Program-made: the position numbers and the translations under genes | The notes under the pieces: model-generated | Told to the model about the DNA's origin: nothing | The model's input: only the letters and a program-made list of their open reading frames with translations | Database searches by the model: none | Origin: a bacterium | GTDB lineage: Bacteria > Verrucomicrobiota > Verrucomicrobiia > Limisphaerales > UBA11358 | Direction: 5' to 3' | NCBI GenBank assembly: GCA_021813325.1 | Contig: JAKALA010000001.1 | Coordinates: 163,973-227,972, forward strand | Length of the DNA stretch: 64,000 bases | Shown here: positions 8,598 to 17,845 of the stretch, piece by piece | Numbering within the stretch: the first letter of the stretch is position 1 | How the letters are laid out: the number at the start of each line of letters is the position of its first letter

Positions 8598-9899
8598 ATG
8601 AGCGAAGAAAAATCCGGAGTCCTTCCGACTGTCGACCATAAACCGCACGCGGCTTTTTTCCGGCAAAGCGGCTGGTTGATGATTTCCACCATCGCGGCGG
8701 GTGGGCTGACGTTTGGTGTTCATTTTCTGTCCAAGGCCAAGTCAGTGAATGAGACTCAATATGCTGCTTTCGGCACGTTGCTAATGGTGGTGGCGTGTCT
8801 GCCTGCGATGCCTATGCAGATGATTTTCGCCCAGCAGTCGGCCATGGCTTTGGCAACGGGCCGCGAACGGCAACTATCGGGCATGATCCGACTGGCATGG
8901 TTGTGGACGTTTTTGGGGTGGCTGGCATTAGCGCTTGCCGTCTTAATATTTCAAAAGCAAATCGTCGCCGGCTGGCGCCTTCCAGATACGACAGGATTAT
9001 GGGTGACATTGTTTTTGTTGTTGTGTTCGTTGTGGGTGCCTATGTTTTCGGGTGTATTGCAAGGGCGGCAGGATTTTTTCTGGTTGGGTTGGGCCACTAT
9101 TTTTGGTGGTGTCGGCCGCGTCGGCGGGGCGGCGTTTTTGGTTCTACTATTGGGCCTTGGCGCGTCGGGAATGGTGGGTGGTGCTTTGATCGGAGTTGGT
9201 TTGGTTGCCATGATTGCGATTTGGCGGACTCGTGACTTGTGGCTGTTGCGTGTGGAGAAATTTGATGGAAAGAGCCTGACTCGTCAGGTTGTGCCATTAA
9301 TGTTTGGCTTCGGGGCTTGTCAGTTCATGTTCACCGCCGACACGATGTTCGCCAAGGCTTACTTTAAGGATGATCAAATGGCGCCATATGTGGCCGCCGG
9401 AACCATGTCGCGGGCTTTGCTTTGGCTCGTGCTTCCACTGGCGACGGTAATGTTTCCCAAACTCGTTCACGCGAACGCCCGGGCGGAAAAAAGCAATCTT
9501 TTTGGAATTGTCGTGGTAGGCACGGCAGTTATGGCTATTTGTGGCGGGCTTGGCCTCTGGTTGGTGGGGCCTTTCGTGGTGAAACTGGTTTACACCTCGA
9601 ACTATATCAAGGAAGCTACGGTTCTGCTGCCGTGGTATGCCGCTGCCATGGTGCCGCTGGCGCTGGCAAATGTGCTGGTGAACGACCTGCTGGCGCGTTC
9701 CAAGTTTGGCGTCGTTCCCTACATGGTGATATTGGCCGTAAGTTACGGTTTTGCTCTCCCAGCGCTGCTTAATCATTTCCCCGGACGTGTGGAGGTCGTG
9801 CTTCAAACGCTCGGAGTATTTAATTTGATGCTTTTTCTCGTCTGTGCCTGGTTCGCTTGGGGCGTGAAAGAAAAGCCCAAGCCGAACGGCAATTCATAG
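8598..9899 (+). CDS. Polysaccharide/lipid-linked oligosaccharide flippase (Wzx/MATE-like)
   Basis: This is a membrane protein of about 433 residues with roughly 12 hydrophobic segments evenly spaced along its length, as in the MVF superfamily of polysaccharide exporters. The N-terminus has a short polar lead (MSEEKSGVLP) and then FFRQSGWLMISTIAAGGLTFG, the usual first helix pair of Wzx-type flippases. The frame is open from 8538, but the ATG at 8598 is preferred because the upstream residues (MIRSHCAFHPQYF) look non-coding. It is convergent with a GT2 glycosyltransferase only 6 bp away, which supports a role in surface glycan or glycolipid assembly. The substrate cannot be told. Confidence 0.75.
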   Translation: MSEEKSGVLPTVDHKPHAAFFRQSGWLMISTIAAGGLTFGVHFLSKAKSVNETQYAAFGTLLMVVACLPAMPMQMIFAQQSAMALATGRERQLSGMIRLAWLWTFLGWLALALAVLIFQKQIVAGWRLPDTTGLWVTLFLLLCSLWVPMFSGVLQGRQDFFWLGWATIFGGVGRVGGAAFLVLLLGLGASGMVGGALIGVGLVAMIAIWRTRDLWLLRVEKFDGKSLTRQVVPLMFGFGACQFMFTADTMFAKAYFKDDQMAPYVAAGTMSRALLWLVLPLATVMFPKLVHANARAEKSNLFGIVVVGTAVMAICGGLGLWLVGPFVVKLVYTSNYIKEATVLLPWYAAAMVPLALANVLVNDLLARSKFGVVPYMVILAVSYGFALPALLNHFPGRVEVVLQTLGVFNLMLFLVCAWFAWGVKEKPKPNGNS

Positions 9900-9905
9900 A
9901 TCGCC

Positions 9906-10748
9906 TCAAATGTTAGCTGAATTTGAGTTCTCTTGGGACTCCGCGCGTGATCGCGGCGCCGGCGCGCGCAATTTGCGGTAAACCCAGCCTTCCAGGGGGC
10001 GCAGCGGTTTAAGCCAGCCGTAGAATGGCGAATAAATCAGCCGCACGCGCAGAACCGATAAAAACATCGTCAGCGAGGAGCGGAACAATGAAGCCGTGAC
10101 TTTGGAGCCGGCCATATCCGTCCAGGCAATGGGCACTTCCAAAATTTTGAACCCGGCGCGTTTCAAGGCGACGAGCAGGTTCACATCGAACGCCAGATCG
10201 GCGATGCACAGGGTCGGATGAATTTTTTCGACCGCATCGGAGCGCATCAGTTTGCACGGACATTGGGTGTCTTTGACATGCAAACCGAAAAACATCTCCA
10301 CGATGAGATGAAAACACCGGCTGACGAACTGGCGGAGTTTGGGCTGGGCCTGGAGCAGCACGCTGTCCGGCAGCCAACGCGAACCGATCACGCAATCGGC
10401 TTCGCCGATATGTCGCACCAAATCCAGAAACGCCTTGGGACCAGTCGCGCCATCCGCGTCCACATAGCCGATCAATCCGCCGGGTTTGGCAAGTTTGAGT
10501 CCTTCAATCAGCGCACCGCCTTTGCCGATGGGCGCCGGAAAATTCAGCCAACCGATGCCGGGAAAATCTTTGGCCACGCGTTGCACCACGCCCAGCGTGT
10601 TGTCCCGGCAGCCGTTGAGCACGACGACCAGTTGGAATGGACCGGCATAATTTTTTTGGAAAAACGCCGCATAGTCGCGCAGCACCGGTTCGATGCGCGC
10701 TTCTTCATTGTAAGCCGGGATGAGGGCCAACAGGCTGGGTTCGGGCAC
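9906..10748 (-). CDS. Family 2 glycosyltransferase (dolichyl-phosphate mannose synthase-like)
   Basis: This is a 280-residue GT-A enzyme that transfers a sugar from a nucleotide sugar to a lipid or protein-linked acceptor. The N-terminus has the GT2 nucleotide-binding strand LLALIPAYNEE (residues 6-16). VVLNGCRDNT, KGGALIEGL and the metal-binding D97-A-D99 of GYVDADG follow. The later QCPCKLMRSDAVEKI and LAFDVNLLVALK pieces match the polyprenyl-phosphate glycosyltransferase (DPM1/YkcC-like) branch. There is no long C-terminal membrane anchor, only a mildly hydrophobic stretch near residues 225-245. Convergent with the flippase gene, which fits a shared glycan pathway. Confidence 0.85.
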   Translation of the reverse strand: MPEPSLLALIPAYNEEARIEPVLRDYAAFFQKNYAGPFQLVVVLNGCRDNTLGVVQRVAKDFPGIGWLNFPAPIGKGGALIEGLKLAKPGGLIGYVDADGATGPKAFLDLVRHIGEADCVIGSRWLPDSVLLQAQPKLRQFVSRCFHLIVEMFFGLHVKDTQCPCKLMRSDAVEKIHPTLCIADLAFDVNLLVALKRAGFKILEVPIAWTDMAGSKVTASLFRSSLTMFLSVLRVRLIYSPFYGWLKPLRPLEGWVYRKLRAPAPRSRAESQENSNSANI

Positions 10749-10839
10749 GCGGAATTCTCAAATTTTACGGGCCGGTTTTCAAGTTTTCAGTTGTTCAATT
10801 GAAACTTGCCTGAATCAGCGCGAAATTCTTTAATGGGTC

Positions 10840-11949
10840 ATGGATTTTCGGGAAGCATTCATTGCCTTGAACCTGATTGAGGGCATTGGCCCGGTGCGCG
10901 CCCGGTCGCTGCTCGAGCACTTTGGCGGCGCCCCGGAAATCCTCTCCGCCAGCAAAGCCGCCTTGCTGCAAGTGCGAAACATCGGGGAAGACACGGCGGA
11001 AAAAATCGTGGCGTGGGAAAAATCCGTTGACCTTGCGGGCGAACTGAAACGCATCGCCGATTACGGCTGCCAGGTGCTGGTCCAGGCCGATGAAAACTAC
11101 CCCGCTTCGCTCCGGGAAATTTACGATCCGCCGCTGGTGCTTTACGTCAAGGGCCATTTGACGGCAAAAGACAAAAATGCCGTGGCCATGGTCGGCTCGC
11201 GCATGACCACGCACTACGGCATTGAAACCGCGCGCAAGCTGGCCTACCAGTTGGCTTATGTCGGTGTCACCGTGGTGAGCGGCGGCGCGCGCGGCATCGA
11301 CACGGCGGCGCATCAAGGCGCCTTGAGCGGCAAAGGCCGGACCATTGCGGTTTTGGGCACGGGCATCAACCTTGTGGCGCCGCCGGAGAACGCCGAGTTG
11401 TTCGAGCGCATCGCGGCCGATGGCGCCGTCATCACGCAATTTCCCTTCAATCGTCCGGCGGACAAACAATCGTTTCCCATCCGCAATCGGATCGTGGCCG
11501 GGATGACGCTGGGCACGGTGGTGGTGGAAGCCAATCTTTCCAGCGGCGCGCTGATCACGGCGAATTTCGCCGCAGAATACGGGCGGCAGATCTTCGCCGT
11601 GCCGGGACGCATTGATTCGCCGCGCAGCAAAGGGTGTCACGATCTGATCAAAAAAGGCGCGAAATTGTGCGAAGGCGTCGAGGATATTCTGAGCGAGTTT
11701 GAATACCTCTTTCCCCCCAGCAATCAGCCGCCCACGGCCAGCGCAACGGGCGTTTTGCCGGCCTTGGAATTGAGCGAAAATGAGCAGAAAGTCATCCGCG
11801 CGGTGAGCGCGGAAGCCGAGACGGCCATCGACGAAATTATTCGCGCGAGTGGTTTACCGGCCTCGGCGGTGAACGTGGCGCTGTTCAGCCTGGAAATGAA
11901 ACGGCTGGTGAAACAATTGCCGGGAAAGCTGTTCGCGCGGAACTGTTGA
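10840..11949 (+). CDS. dprA: DNA-processing protein DprA
   Basis: DprA loads RecA onto incoming single-stranded DNA during natural transformation. The 369 residues show the standard layout. An N-terminal helix-hairpin-helix/SAM-like region carries IEGIGPVRARSLL (13-25). A Rossmann-like core begins at MVGSRMTTHYG (117-127) with SGGARGIDTAAHQGAL (147-162), GTGINLVAP and the FPIRNRIVAGM strand. A C-terminal winged-helix (DML1-like) domain of about 60 residues ends the protein. Length and order are normal. No competence genes are adjacent; the next gene is dnaE, in convergent orientation. Confidence 0.95.
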   Translation: MDFREAFIALNLIEGIGPVRARSLLEHFGGAPEILSASKAALLQVRNIGEDTAEKIVAWEKSVDLAGELKRIADYGCQVLVQADENYPASLREIYDPPLVLYVKGHLTAKDKNAVAMVGSRMTTHYGIETARKLAYQLAYVGVTVVSGGARGIDTAAHQGALSGKGRTIAVLGTGINLVAPPENAELFERIAADGAVITQFPFNRPADKQSFPIRNRIVAGMTLGTVVVEANLSSGALITANFAAEYGRQIFAVPGRIDSPRSKGCHDLIKKGAKLCEGVEDILSEFEYLFPPSNQPPTASATGVLPALELSENEQKVIRAVSAEAETAIDEIIRASGLPASAVNVALFSLEMKRLVKQLPGKLFARNC

Positions 11950-12152
11950 ACTTTCGAAAAATCAGAATTTACCGCGCTCTCACTTGATAAAAACGAATCA
12001 CAGGAATCCCGTGGGTTTGATCCCTGCCACAAGGCAGGCAATTCGGTCAGGCAGAGACCATTGGTGTTGTAATTGTCATTGGCGGCGAAGCTCATGCCGC
12101 TTTTACCCATCCGCCAAGCTGATTACTGCGTTTGTTCAACGCCAGCGTCGGG

Positions 12153-15100
12153 TTATTCCTCACCGCCGCCGCCAGGCTTCTTTTCCCATGCCCGTTTGGC
12201 TTTTTCCGGCAGGGTTTTGTCCACATGGGCGTAATAGGTCTTTTCCCCGAATTGACGGTTCATTGCGTGTTCCAGTTCCAGCGACGGCGTCACGCTGAAA
12301 CGCGCGTTGACCTCGATGTTGACCTGAAGGCCGTCCGGCCGCGAGAAACGCAGGAAAACCGGGCATTTGCCGGCGTGGACCGAAATGAGCTGCTGCAGAC
12401 GATCCATGTCATCGGGCTGGAGATGGGCGGTGTTCAAATGCAAATGAACCTGCTTGGTGTATTTCTTCGCCGCGTCTGCCAGGAGCATGATTTCCTGCGG
12501 AAAAATCTTCGGCTTGTCCTCGCCGGTGCTAACTTCGCCGACAACGAGAATGGCCTTGTTCGCTTCAAGCAGCGGCCGGAACTTATCGTAATCGTTCATC
12601 ACCAGCAGTTGCACCGAGCCTTCCAAATCTTCAAGCGTCACCATCGAATACGGCTTGCCGGATTTTTTGGAAACACCGTGTGAAACCGCTGCGATCATGC
12701 CGCCAATGCGCGTCATGCTGCGGTTGGCGACGGCGGAAAGTTGCGCGGTGGCATGCAACGAATATTTTTGCAGCAGCGGCGCCAGTGGCGTCAGCGGATG
12801 GCCGGTGACATAAAACCCAAGCAAATCCTTTTCATTGGCCAGCAACTCGTGCTGCGGCCACTCGGGCAGATTTACCAGGCTTTCCGGCATGGGGGCCGTT
12901 TTCTCCTCCAACGCTCCGAACAAGGAACTTTGCCCTTTTTGTTTGTCCGATTGAATGCTGGCGGCGCGGGCCAGGGCGCGTTCGATCTGTGCGAACATTG
13001 TGGCGCGCGTGGCTTTGAAGGTATCGCACGCGCCGGTTTTGATGAAGGCTTCCAACACACGGCGATTCACCGTGCGCCCGTCCACGCGTTCACACATCTT
13101 GGAAAGTGATTCAAACTTTCCCCCGTCACCACGCGCCTTTAGCACAGATTCCACAGCGATTTCGCCGACGCCTTTGATCGCCGCGAGACCAAAGCGGATG
13201 GCTTTGCCCTCCTGCGCCGGGGCAAAAAACATCTGGCTTTCGTTCACGTCGGGGCCGAGCACCTCGATGCCTACTTCCCGGGCCTCGGCGATGTATTCGC
13301 TGAGTTTTTCCGTCGCCGCCATGTCGTTCGTCATCATGGCGCAGTAGAATTCCACCGGGAAATTCGCCTTGAGATACGCCGTTTGATACGCCACGACCGC
13401 ATACGCCGCCGCATGCGATTTGTTAAAACCATAACCGGCGAATTTTTCGAGCAAATCGAAAACCTGATTTGCCTTGGTCGCGGAAATGTCATGGTGTTCC
13501 TTGGCGCCTTTGACGAATTTCTCGCGCTGCTTCTGCATTTCCTCGACCTTCTTCTTGCCCATGGCGCGACGCAGCAAATCGGCGCCGCCGAGCGTGTAGC
13601 CGGCGAGAATCTGCGCGGCCTGCATCACCTGCTCTTGATAAATCAAAATGCCGTAAGTCTCCTTGGCAATCGGCTCAAGCAGCGGATGCGGATATTCGAT
13701 CTCAATTTCCCCGTGACGGCGTTTGATGAAATCGGGAATCAGGTCCATCGGCCCGGGACGATAGAGCGCCACGAGCGCGGTAATGTGCTCCACGGAACTA
13801 ATCTGGAACTTTTTGCACAAATCGCGCATGCCGCCCGATTCCAACTGGAACACCCCGAGCGTTTCCGCGCGATTCAGGAGGTCGTAAGTTTTTTTGTCAT
13901 CAAGCGGCAGCCGGTCCATGTCCAGCGAAATACCCTGCGTTTGCTTGACCATTTCACAGGTGTTGCGAATAACCGTGAGCGTCTTGAGACCGAGAAAGTC
14001 CATCTTCAACAGGCCGAGATCGCCGACCGGCCCCATGGCATATTGTGTAACCAGCGTGCCACTGTCGTCCTGTTTGAGCGGCAGCAGGTTTACGAGCGGT
14101 TCCGGACCAATCACCACACCCGCCGCATGGACGCTGGAATTACGCGCCAAATCTTCGAGCACAAACGCGGTGTCGATCAACTCCCGCGTGACTTCTTCAT
14201 TCTCGTAAGCTTCCTTGAGTTCCGGCACCTGCTTGAGCGCCTTTTCCAGCGTCATTTTCAACTCGGCTGGAATCAGTTTCGCCAGCCGGTCGCATTCGCC
14301 GTAGCTCAACCCCATCACACGACCGACGTCGCGCACCACGGATTTCGCGCCCATCGTGCCGAAGGTAATGATCTGCGCGACGGCTTCTTTGCCGTATTTT
14401 TCGCGCACATATTCAATCACGTCCGCCCGGCGGTCGTCGGCAAAATCGATGTCGATATCCGGCGGATTGACGCGCTCCGGATTCAGGAAGCGCTCGAACA
14501 GCAGGCCGTAACGGATCGGATCGACGTTCGCGATTTCCAGCAGATATGTGACAATCGAGCCGGCGGCGCTACCGCGCGCCACGCAGGAAATTCCCTTGTT
14601 GCGACCATGGCGAATGAAATCGGCCACAATCAAGAAGTAATCAATGAACCCGGTCTTTTCGATGACTTTGAGTTCAAGCTGGAGACGGTCAATGACCGCC
14701 TTGATCGCCGGCTCCTGGTCAGAGCGGCTGGGATCAAACGTGGGCAGCCGCGTGGGATCATCCACGCCGGCGATCACGAATTCAGGCCCTTCCGCCTGGG
14801 CGTGAATCGTGTAGCGACGGAATAAGCCATCCGCCAACTGTTGACGCAAGCAGCCTTCGGGCGTCATGTGTTCCGGCGGAATGAACTTGGGATAATGCAA
14901 CTCGCCAAACTTGATTTCCAGATTGCACTTCTCAGCCACTTCGAGCGTGTTCGTGATCGCCTCGGGCACCTCGGCGAAGCGCGCCTTCATCTCGTCCGCG
15001 CTGCGCAAATAAAATTGTTCCGGCACATAACCGGCGCCCATGCGCTTGGGATTGCTCAACAAATCCTGCGTGCCAATGCAAACCAGACAATCATGCGCGT

Positions 15101-15758
15101 GGGAATGGCCTTTCTCGACGTAATGCACGTCATTGGTCGCGACGAGTTTCAGGCCGAATTCTTTGGCAAACTGGATCAACTGCTGGTTGACCTTGGCTTG
15201 TTCGGGAAGGCCGTGGTTTTGCAGCTCGAGATAATAATTGTCCGCGCCGAGCGTTTGTTTGAAGAAATCCACGGTATCCTTGGCTTTCTTGATCTGGTCT
15301 TTCACGATCAAATCGGAAAGCTCACTGGCGAGACAGCCGGACAACGCGATCAATCCTTCGCTGTGCCGGGCGAAAATTTCTTTGTCAATCCGCGGTTTGT
15401 AATAATAGCCCTCCACGTGCGCGTCGGTTACTAGTTTGATGAGGTTTTTGTAACCGGTCGCATCCTTCGCGAGCAACCCGAGGTGATGATACAAATCGCG
15501 CGTGCTGCTGCCGGATTTTTTCTCCAGCCGCGAGCCAGGCGCGACGTAAACCTCGCAGCCGATGATGGGCTTGATGCCTTTGGCCCGCGCGGACTGGTAA
15601 AACTCGATCGCACCGTGCATGGCACCGTGATCCGTGATGGCCAGCGCGGGAAACTTCAATTCGTGCGCCTTGTCGATGAGCTTGTCCAAACGGCAGGCGC
15701 CATCAAGCAGGGAATACTCGGTGTGCAGATGCAGGTGGACAAAATCAGCGTGCGACAT
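12153..15758 (-). CDS. dnaE: DNA polymerase III alpha subunit
   Basis: This is the replicative polymerase catalytic subunit, 1201 residues, close to the usual 1150-1200 of DnaE1. The N-terminal PHP domain starts HLHTEYSLLDGACRL and has ITDHGAMHG. The palm carries PDIDIDFADDRR, which holds catalytic aspartates. The fingers have YGILIYQEQVMQ and GGADLLRRAMGKK. A tandem helix-hairpin-helix region (FGLAAIKGVGEIAVES) and an OB-fold (GGMIAAVSHGVSKKSGKPYSMVTLED in adjoining strands) follow. The C-terminus ends in a short Gly-rich tail. The ATG at 15758 opens directly on the PHP domain. It is divergent from pgi with 275 bp between. Confidence 0.97.
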   Translation of the reverse strand: MSHADFVHLHLHTEYSLLDGACRLDKLIDKAHELKFPALAITDHGAMHGAIEFYQSARAKGIKPIIGCEVYVAPGSRLEKKSGSSTRDLYHHLGLLAKDATGYKNLIKLVTDAHVEGYYYKPRIDKEIFARHSEGLIALSGCLASELSDLIVKDQIKKAKDTVDFFKQTLGADNYYLELQNHGLPEQAKVNQQLIQFAKEFGLKLVATNDVHYVEKGHSHAHDCLVCIGTQDLLSNPKRMGAGYVPEQFYLRSADEMKARFAEVPEAITNTLEVAEKCNLEIKFGELHYPKFIPPEHMTPEGCLRQQLADGLFRRYTIHAQAEGPEFVIAGVDDPTRLPTFDPSRSDQEPAIKAVIDRLQLELKVIEKTGFIDYFLIVADFIRHGRNKGISCVARGSAAGSIVTYLLEIANVDPIRYGLLFERFLNPERVNPPDIDIDFADDRRADVIEYVREKYGKEAVAQIITFGTMGAKSVVRDVGRVMGLSYGECDRLAKLIPAELKMTLEKALKQVPELKEAYENEEVTRELIDTAFVLEDLARNSSVHAAGVVIGPEPLVNLLPLKQDDSGTLVTQYAMGPVGDLGLLKMDFLGLKTLTVIRNTCEMVKQTQGISLDMDRLPLDDKKTYDLLNRAETLGVFQLESGGMRDLCKKFQISSVEHITALVALYRPGPMDLIPDFIKRRHGEIEIEYPHPLLEPIAKETYGILIYQEQVMQAAQILAGYTLGGADLLRRAMGKKKVEEMQKQREKFVKGAKEHHDISATKANQVFDLLEKFAGYGFNKSHAAAYAVVAYQTAYLKANFPVEFYCAMMTNDMAATEKLSEYIAEAREVGIEVLGPDVNESQMFFAPAQEGKAIRFGLAAIKGVGEIAVESVLKARGDGGKFESLSKMCERVDGRTVNRRVLEAFIKTGACDTFKATRATMFAQIERALARAASIQSDKQKGQSSLFGALEEKTAPMPESLVNLPEWPQHELLANEKDLLGFYVTGHPLTPLAPLLQKYSLHATAQLSAVANRSMTRIGGMIAAVSHGVSKKSGKPYSMVTLEDLEGSVQLLVMNDYDKFRPLLEANKAILVVGEVSTGEDKPKIFPQEIMLLADAAKKYTKQVHLHLNTAHLQPDDMDRLQQLISVHAGKCPVFLRFSRPDGLQVNIEVNARFSVTPSLELEHAMNRQFGEKTYYAHVDKTLPEKAKRAWEKKPGGGGEE

Positions 15759-15924
15759 GACGACAAGTTACCGTCCGCCGCGCCTTCCATGCAAGGCAGG
15801 GATGTTCACAATCTCGATTTCGGCCGGAGCAAACACCGCGACGAACAGGCGCAAGGCGGGCATTGACTTCATCCCGCCGGCCGCCAAACTATCCTCCGAC
15901 GTTGCGACATCGTTTTTTCCGAAC

Positions 15925-15954
15925 GAAACGCCCGGATCAGTGTCCGGGCGTTTC
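15925..15954. terminator. Strong hairpin between divergent dnaE and pgi
   Basis: An 11-bp perfect inverted repeat (GAAACGCCCGG and its complement) flanks an 8-base loop and is followed on the plus strand by TTTCCTTTGA. It lies upstream of both flanking genes, so it does not terminate either annotated gene. It could end a short untranslated RNA from 15760-15925, act as an attenuator in the pgi leader, or block readthrough from dnaE-side promoters. Confidence 0.45.
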
Positions 15955-16033
15955 CTTTGAACAATCGGAGATTTTGCGCGGACAGGACTGCGCCGACTGT
16001 GAGCTGATGCGCAACGGTTGAAAAGCTTTATCC

Positions 16034-17668
16034 ATGAAATCAAATCCGAAGTCCCTGACTCAACGCCCGGCCTGGAAAGCGCTCGCCGCCCACCAGAAAA
16101 AAATCTCGAAGCTGCATCTGCGCCGGCTCTTTGCTGCCGACAAAAAACGCGGCGATAAACTGACCGCCTCTGGCGCGGGACTCTTCCTCGATTATTCCAA
16201 GAACCGGATCAACGCCGAGACGCTCAAACTGCTCGTCCAGTTGGCGAAGGAAGCCGATCTGCGCGGGCGCATTGACGCCATGTTCAAAGGCGAGAAGATC
16301 AATATCACCGAGAACCGCGCCGTGTTGCATACTGCATTGCGGGCGCCGAAGACCGCCAAGATCATCGTGGACGGCAAGAATGTCGTGCCCGACGTTCACG
16401 CGGTGCTCGACAAGATGAGCGCCTTTGCCAAGCGCGTCCGCAGCGGTGCGTGGAAGGGCTACACCGGCAAGCGCATCAAGAACATTGTCAACATCGGCAT
16501 CGGCGGCTCCGATCTCGGCCCCGTCATGGCCCACGAAGCGCTGCGGCATTACAGCCAGCGCAGTCTGGTGTTCCGCTATGTGTCCAACGTGGACGGCATC
16601 GATTTCGTGGAGGCTGTCCAGGATTTGAACCCGGCGGAAACGCTGTTCATCGTTTCCTCCAAAACATTCACCACGCTTGAAACCATGACCAACGCCGAGA
16701 GCGCTCGTGCGTGGCTGCTCAAAGGATTGGGCGGAAATAAAAAAGCGGTTGCCAAGCATTTCGTGGCCGTCTCGACGAATGCCGAGAAAGTTTCCGCGTT
16801 CGGCATTGATACCGCCAACATGTTCGGATTTTGGGACTGGGTCGGCGGACGTTATTCGATGGATTCGGCCATTGGTCTTTCCACAATGCTCGCAGTCGGC
16901 CCGGAAAATTTCCGCAAGCTGCTCGCCGGCTTCAACGCCATGGACGAACATTTCCGCAAAACGCCCTTCGAGAAAAACCTGCCCGTGCTCATGGGCTTGT
17001 TGAGCGTGTGGAACAACAATTTCCTCGGCGCCGAAACCGTGGCGGTGCTGCCTTACGAAAATTATCTCAAGCGTTTTCCCGCGTATCTCCAGCAGCTCAC
17101 CATGGAGAGCAACGGCAAACACATCACGCTCGCCGGCAAGAAGGTGACTTATCAGACCAGCCCGATTTATTGGGGCGAACCCGGCACCAACGGCCAGCAT
17201 TCGTTCTACCAGCTCATCCATCAGGGCACGCGGCTGATTCCATGCGATTTCATCGCGTTTGCCAAGGCGCTCACGCCGCTCGGACGGCATCACGATTTGC
17301 TCATTGCCAACGTGCTCGCGCAGAGCGAAGCGCTGGCATTCGGCAAAACCGCTGAAGAAGTGGCGGCCGAAAAAGTCGCCGACTGGCTCGTGCCACACAA
17401 AGTTTTCGAGGGCAACCGTCCGTCGAACACGATCTTTGCAGAAAAACTCACGCCCGAAATCCTTGGCGCACTCGTGGCGCTCTACGAACACATCGTCTAT
17501 GTGCAGGGCGTCATCTGGGGCGTGAACCCGTTTGATCAATGGGGCGTGGAACTCGGCAAGGTGCTGGCCATGCGCATCGCTCCTGAATTAGAAAGCAAAG
17601 CAGAGCCCAAGCTGGCGCACGATAGTTCAACGAACGCGCTCATTCGGCGTTATCGGAAGCTGAAATAG
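16034..17668 (+). CDS. pgi: Glucose-6-phosphate isomerase
   Basis: Pgi interconverts glucose 6-phosphate and fructose 6-phosphate in the cytoplasm. The 544-residue protein has the sugar-phosphate binding loop [11 protein letters not shown] (153-163), [13 protein letters not shown] [10 protein letters not shown], the [13 protein letters not shown] signature, QLTMESNGK with the catalytic Glu, the [16 protein letters not shown] loop with the catalytic His, and the C-terminal [12 protein letters not shown] with the Schiff-base region Lys. Length matches long-form bacterial Pgi. A strong hairpin follows the stop. It provides the entry of hexoses released by the glycosidases in this region into glycolysis, though as a housekeeping enzyme it need not be linked to them. 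Confidence 0.97.
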   Translation: MKSNPKSLTQRPAWKALAAHQKKISKLHLRRLFAADKKRGDKLTASGAGLFLDYSKNRINAETLKLLVQLAKEADLRGRIDAMFKGEKINITENRAVLHTALRAPKTAKIIVDGKNVVPDVHAVLDKMSAFAKRVRSGAWKGYTGKRIKNIVNIGIGGSDLGPVMAHEALRHYSQRSLVFRYVSNVDGIDFVEAVQDLNPAETLFIVSSKTFTTLETMTNAESARAWLLKGLGGNKKAVAKHFVAVSTNAEKVSAFGIDTANMFGFWDWVGGRYSMDSAIGLSTMLAVGPENFRKLLAGFNAMDEHFRKTPFEKNLPVLMGLLSVWNNNFLGAETVAVLPYENYLKRFPAYLQQLTMESNGKHITLAGKKVTYQTSPIYWGEPGTNGQHSFYQLIHQGTRLIPCDFIAFAKALTPLGRHHDLLIANVLAQSEALAFGKTAEEVAAEKVADWLVPHKVFEGNRPSNTIFAEKLTPEILGALVALYEHIVYVQGVIWGVNPFDQWGVELGKVLAMRIAPELESKAEPKLAHDSSTNALIRRYRKLK

Positions 17669-17698
17669 TCTGCCGTGGGTGTTGAAATCAGTTGTTCA

Positions 17699-17729
17699 TA
17701 TCGGCCTTCCCTAAAACGGAAGGCCGATA
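17699..17729 (+). terminator. Hairpin terminator after pgi
   Basis: There is a 12-bp perfect stem (TATCGGCCTTCC with its complement) around a 7-base loop CTAAAAC, starting 30 bases after the pgi stop. There is no clear U-tract, so it may work as a rho-assisted or hairpin-only stop. Confidence 0.6.
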
Positions 17730-17845
17730 CTGAACGAGGGGTGCCGTATGTCAAATAGGCGCTTCGAGCTGGCAGCGGCAGGGTGATCAGACATCGCCAG
17801 AACGGTGGGCTGTTGGATTTTTCAAAGTTGGGCTAGGCTTTGGGC

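Noticed and set aside
13383..14825. 480-residue open frame antisense to dnaE
   Set aside because: It mirrors the coding strand of a certain gene, and its composition (His, Arg, Gln, Phe rich without domain pattern) is typical of a shadow frame in high-GC DNA.
16040..17539. 499-residue open frame antisense to pgi
   Set aside because: Shadow of pgi; no recognisable motif and skewed His/Arg composition.
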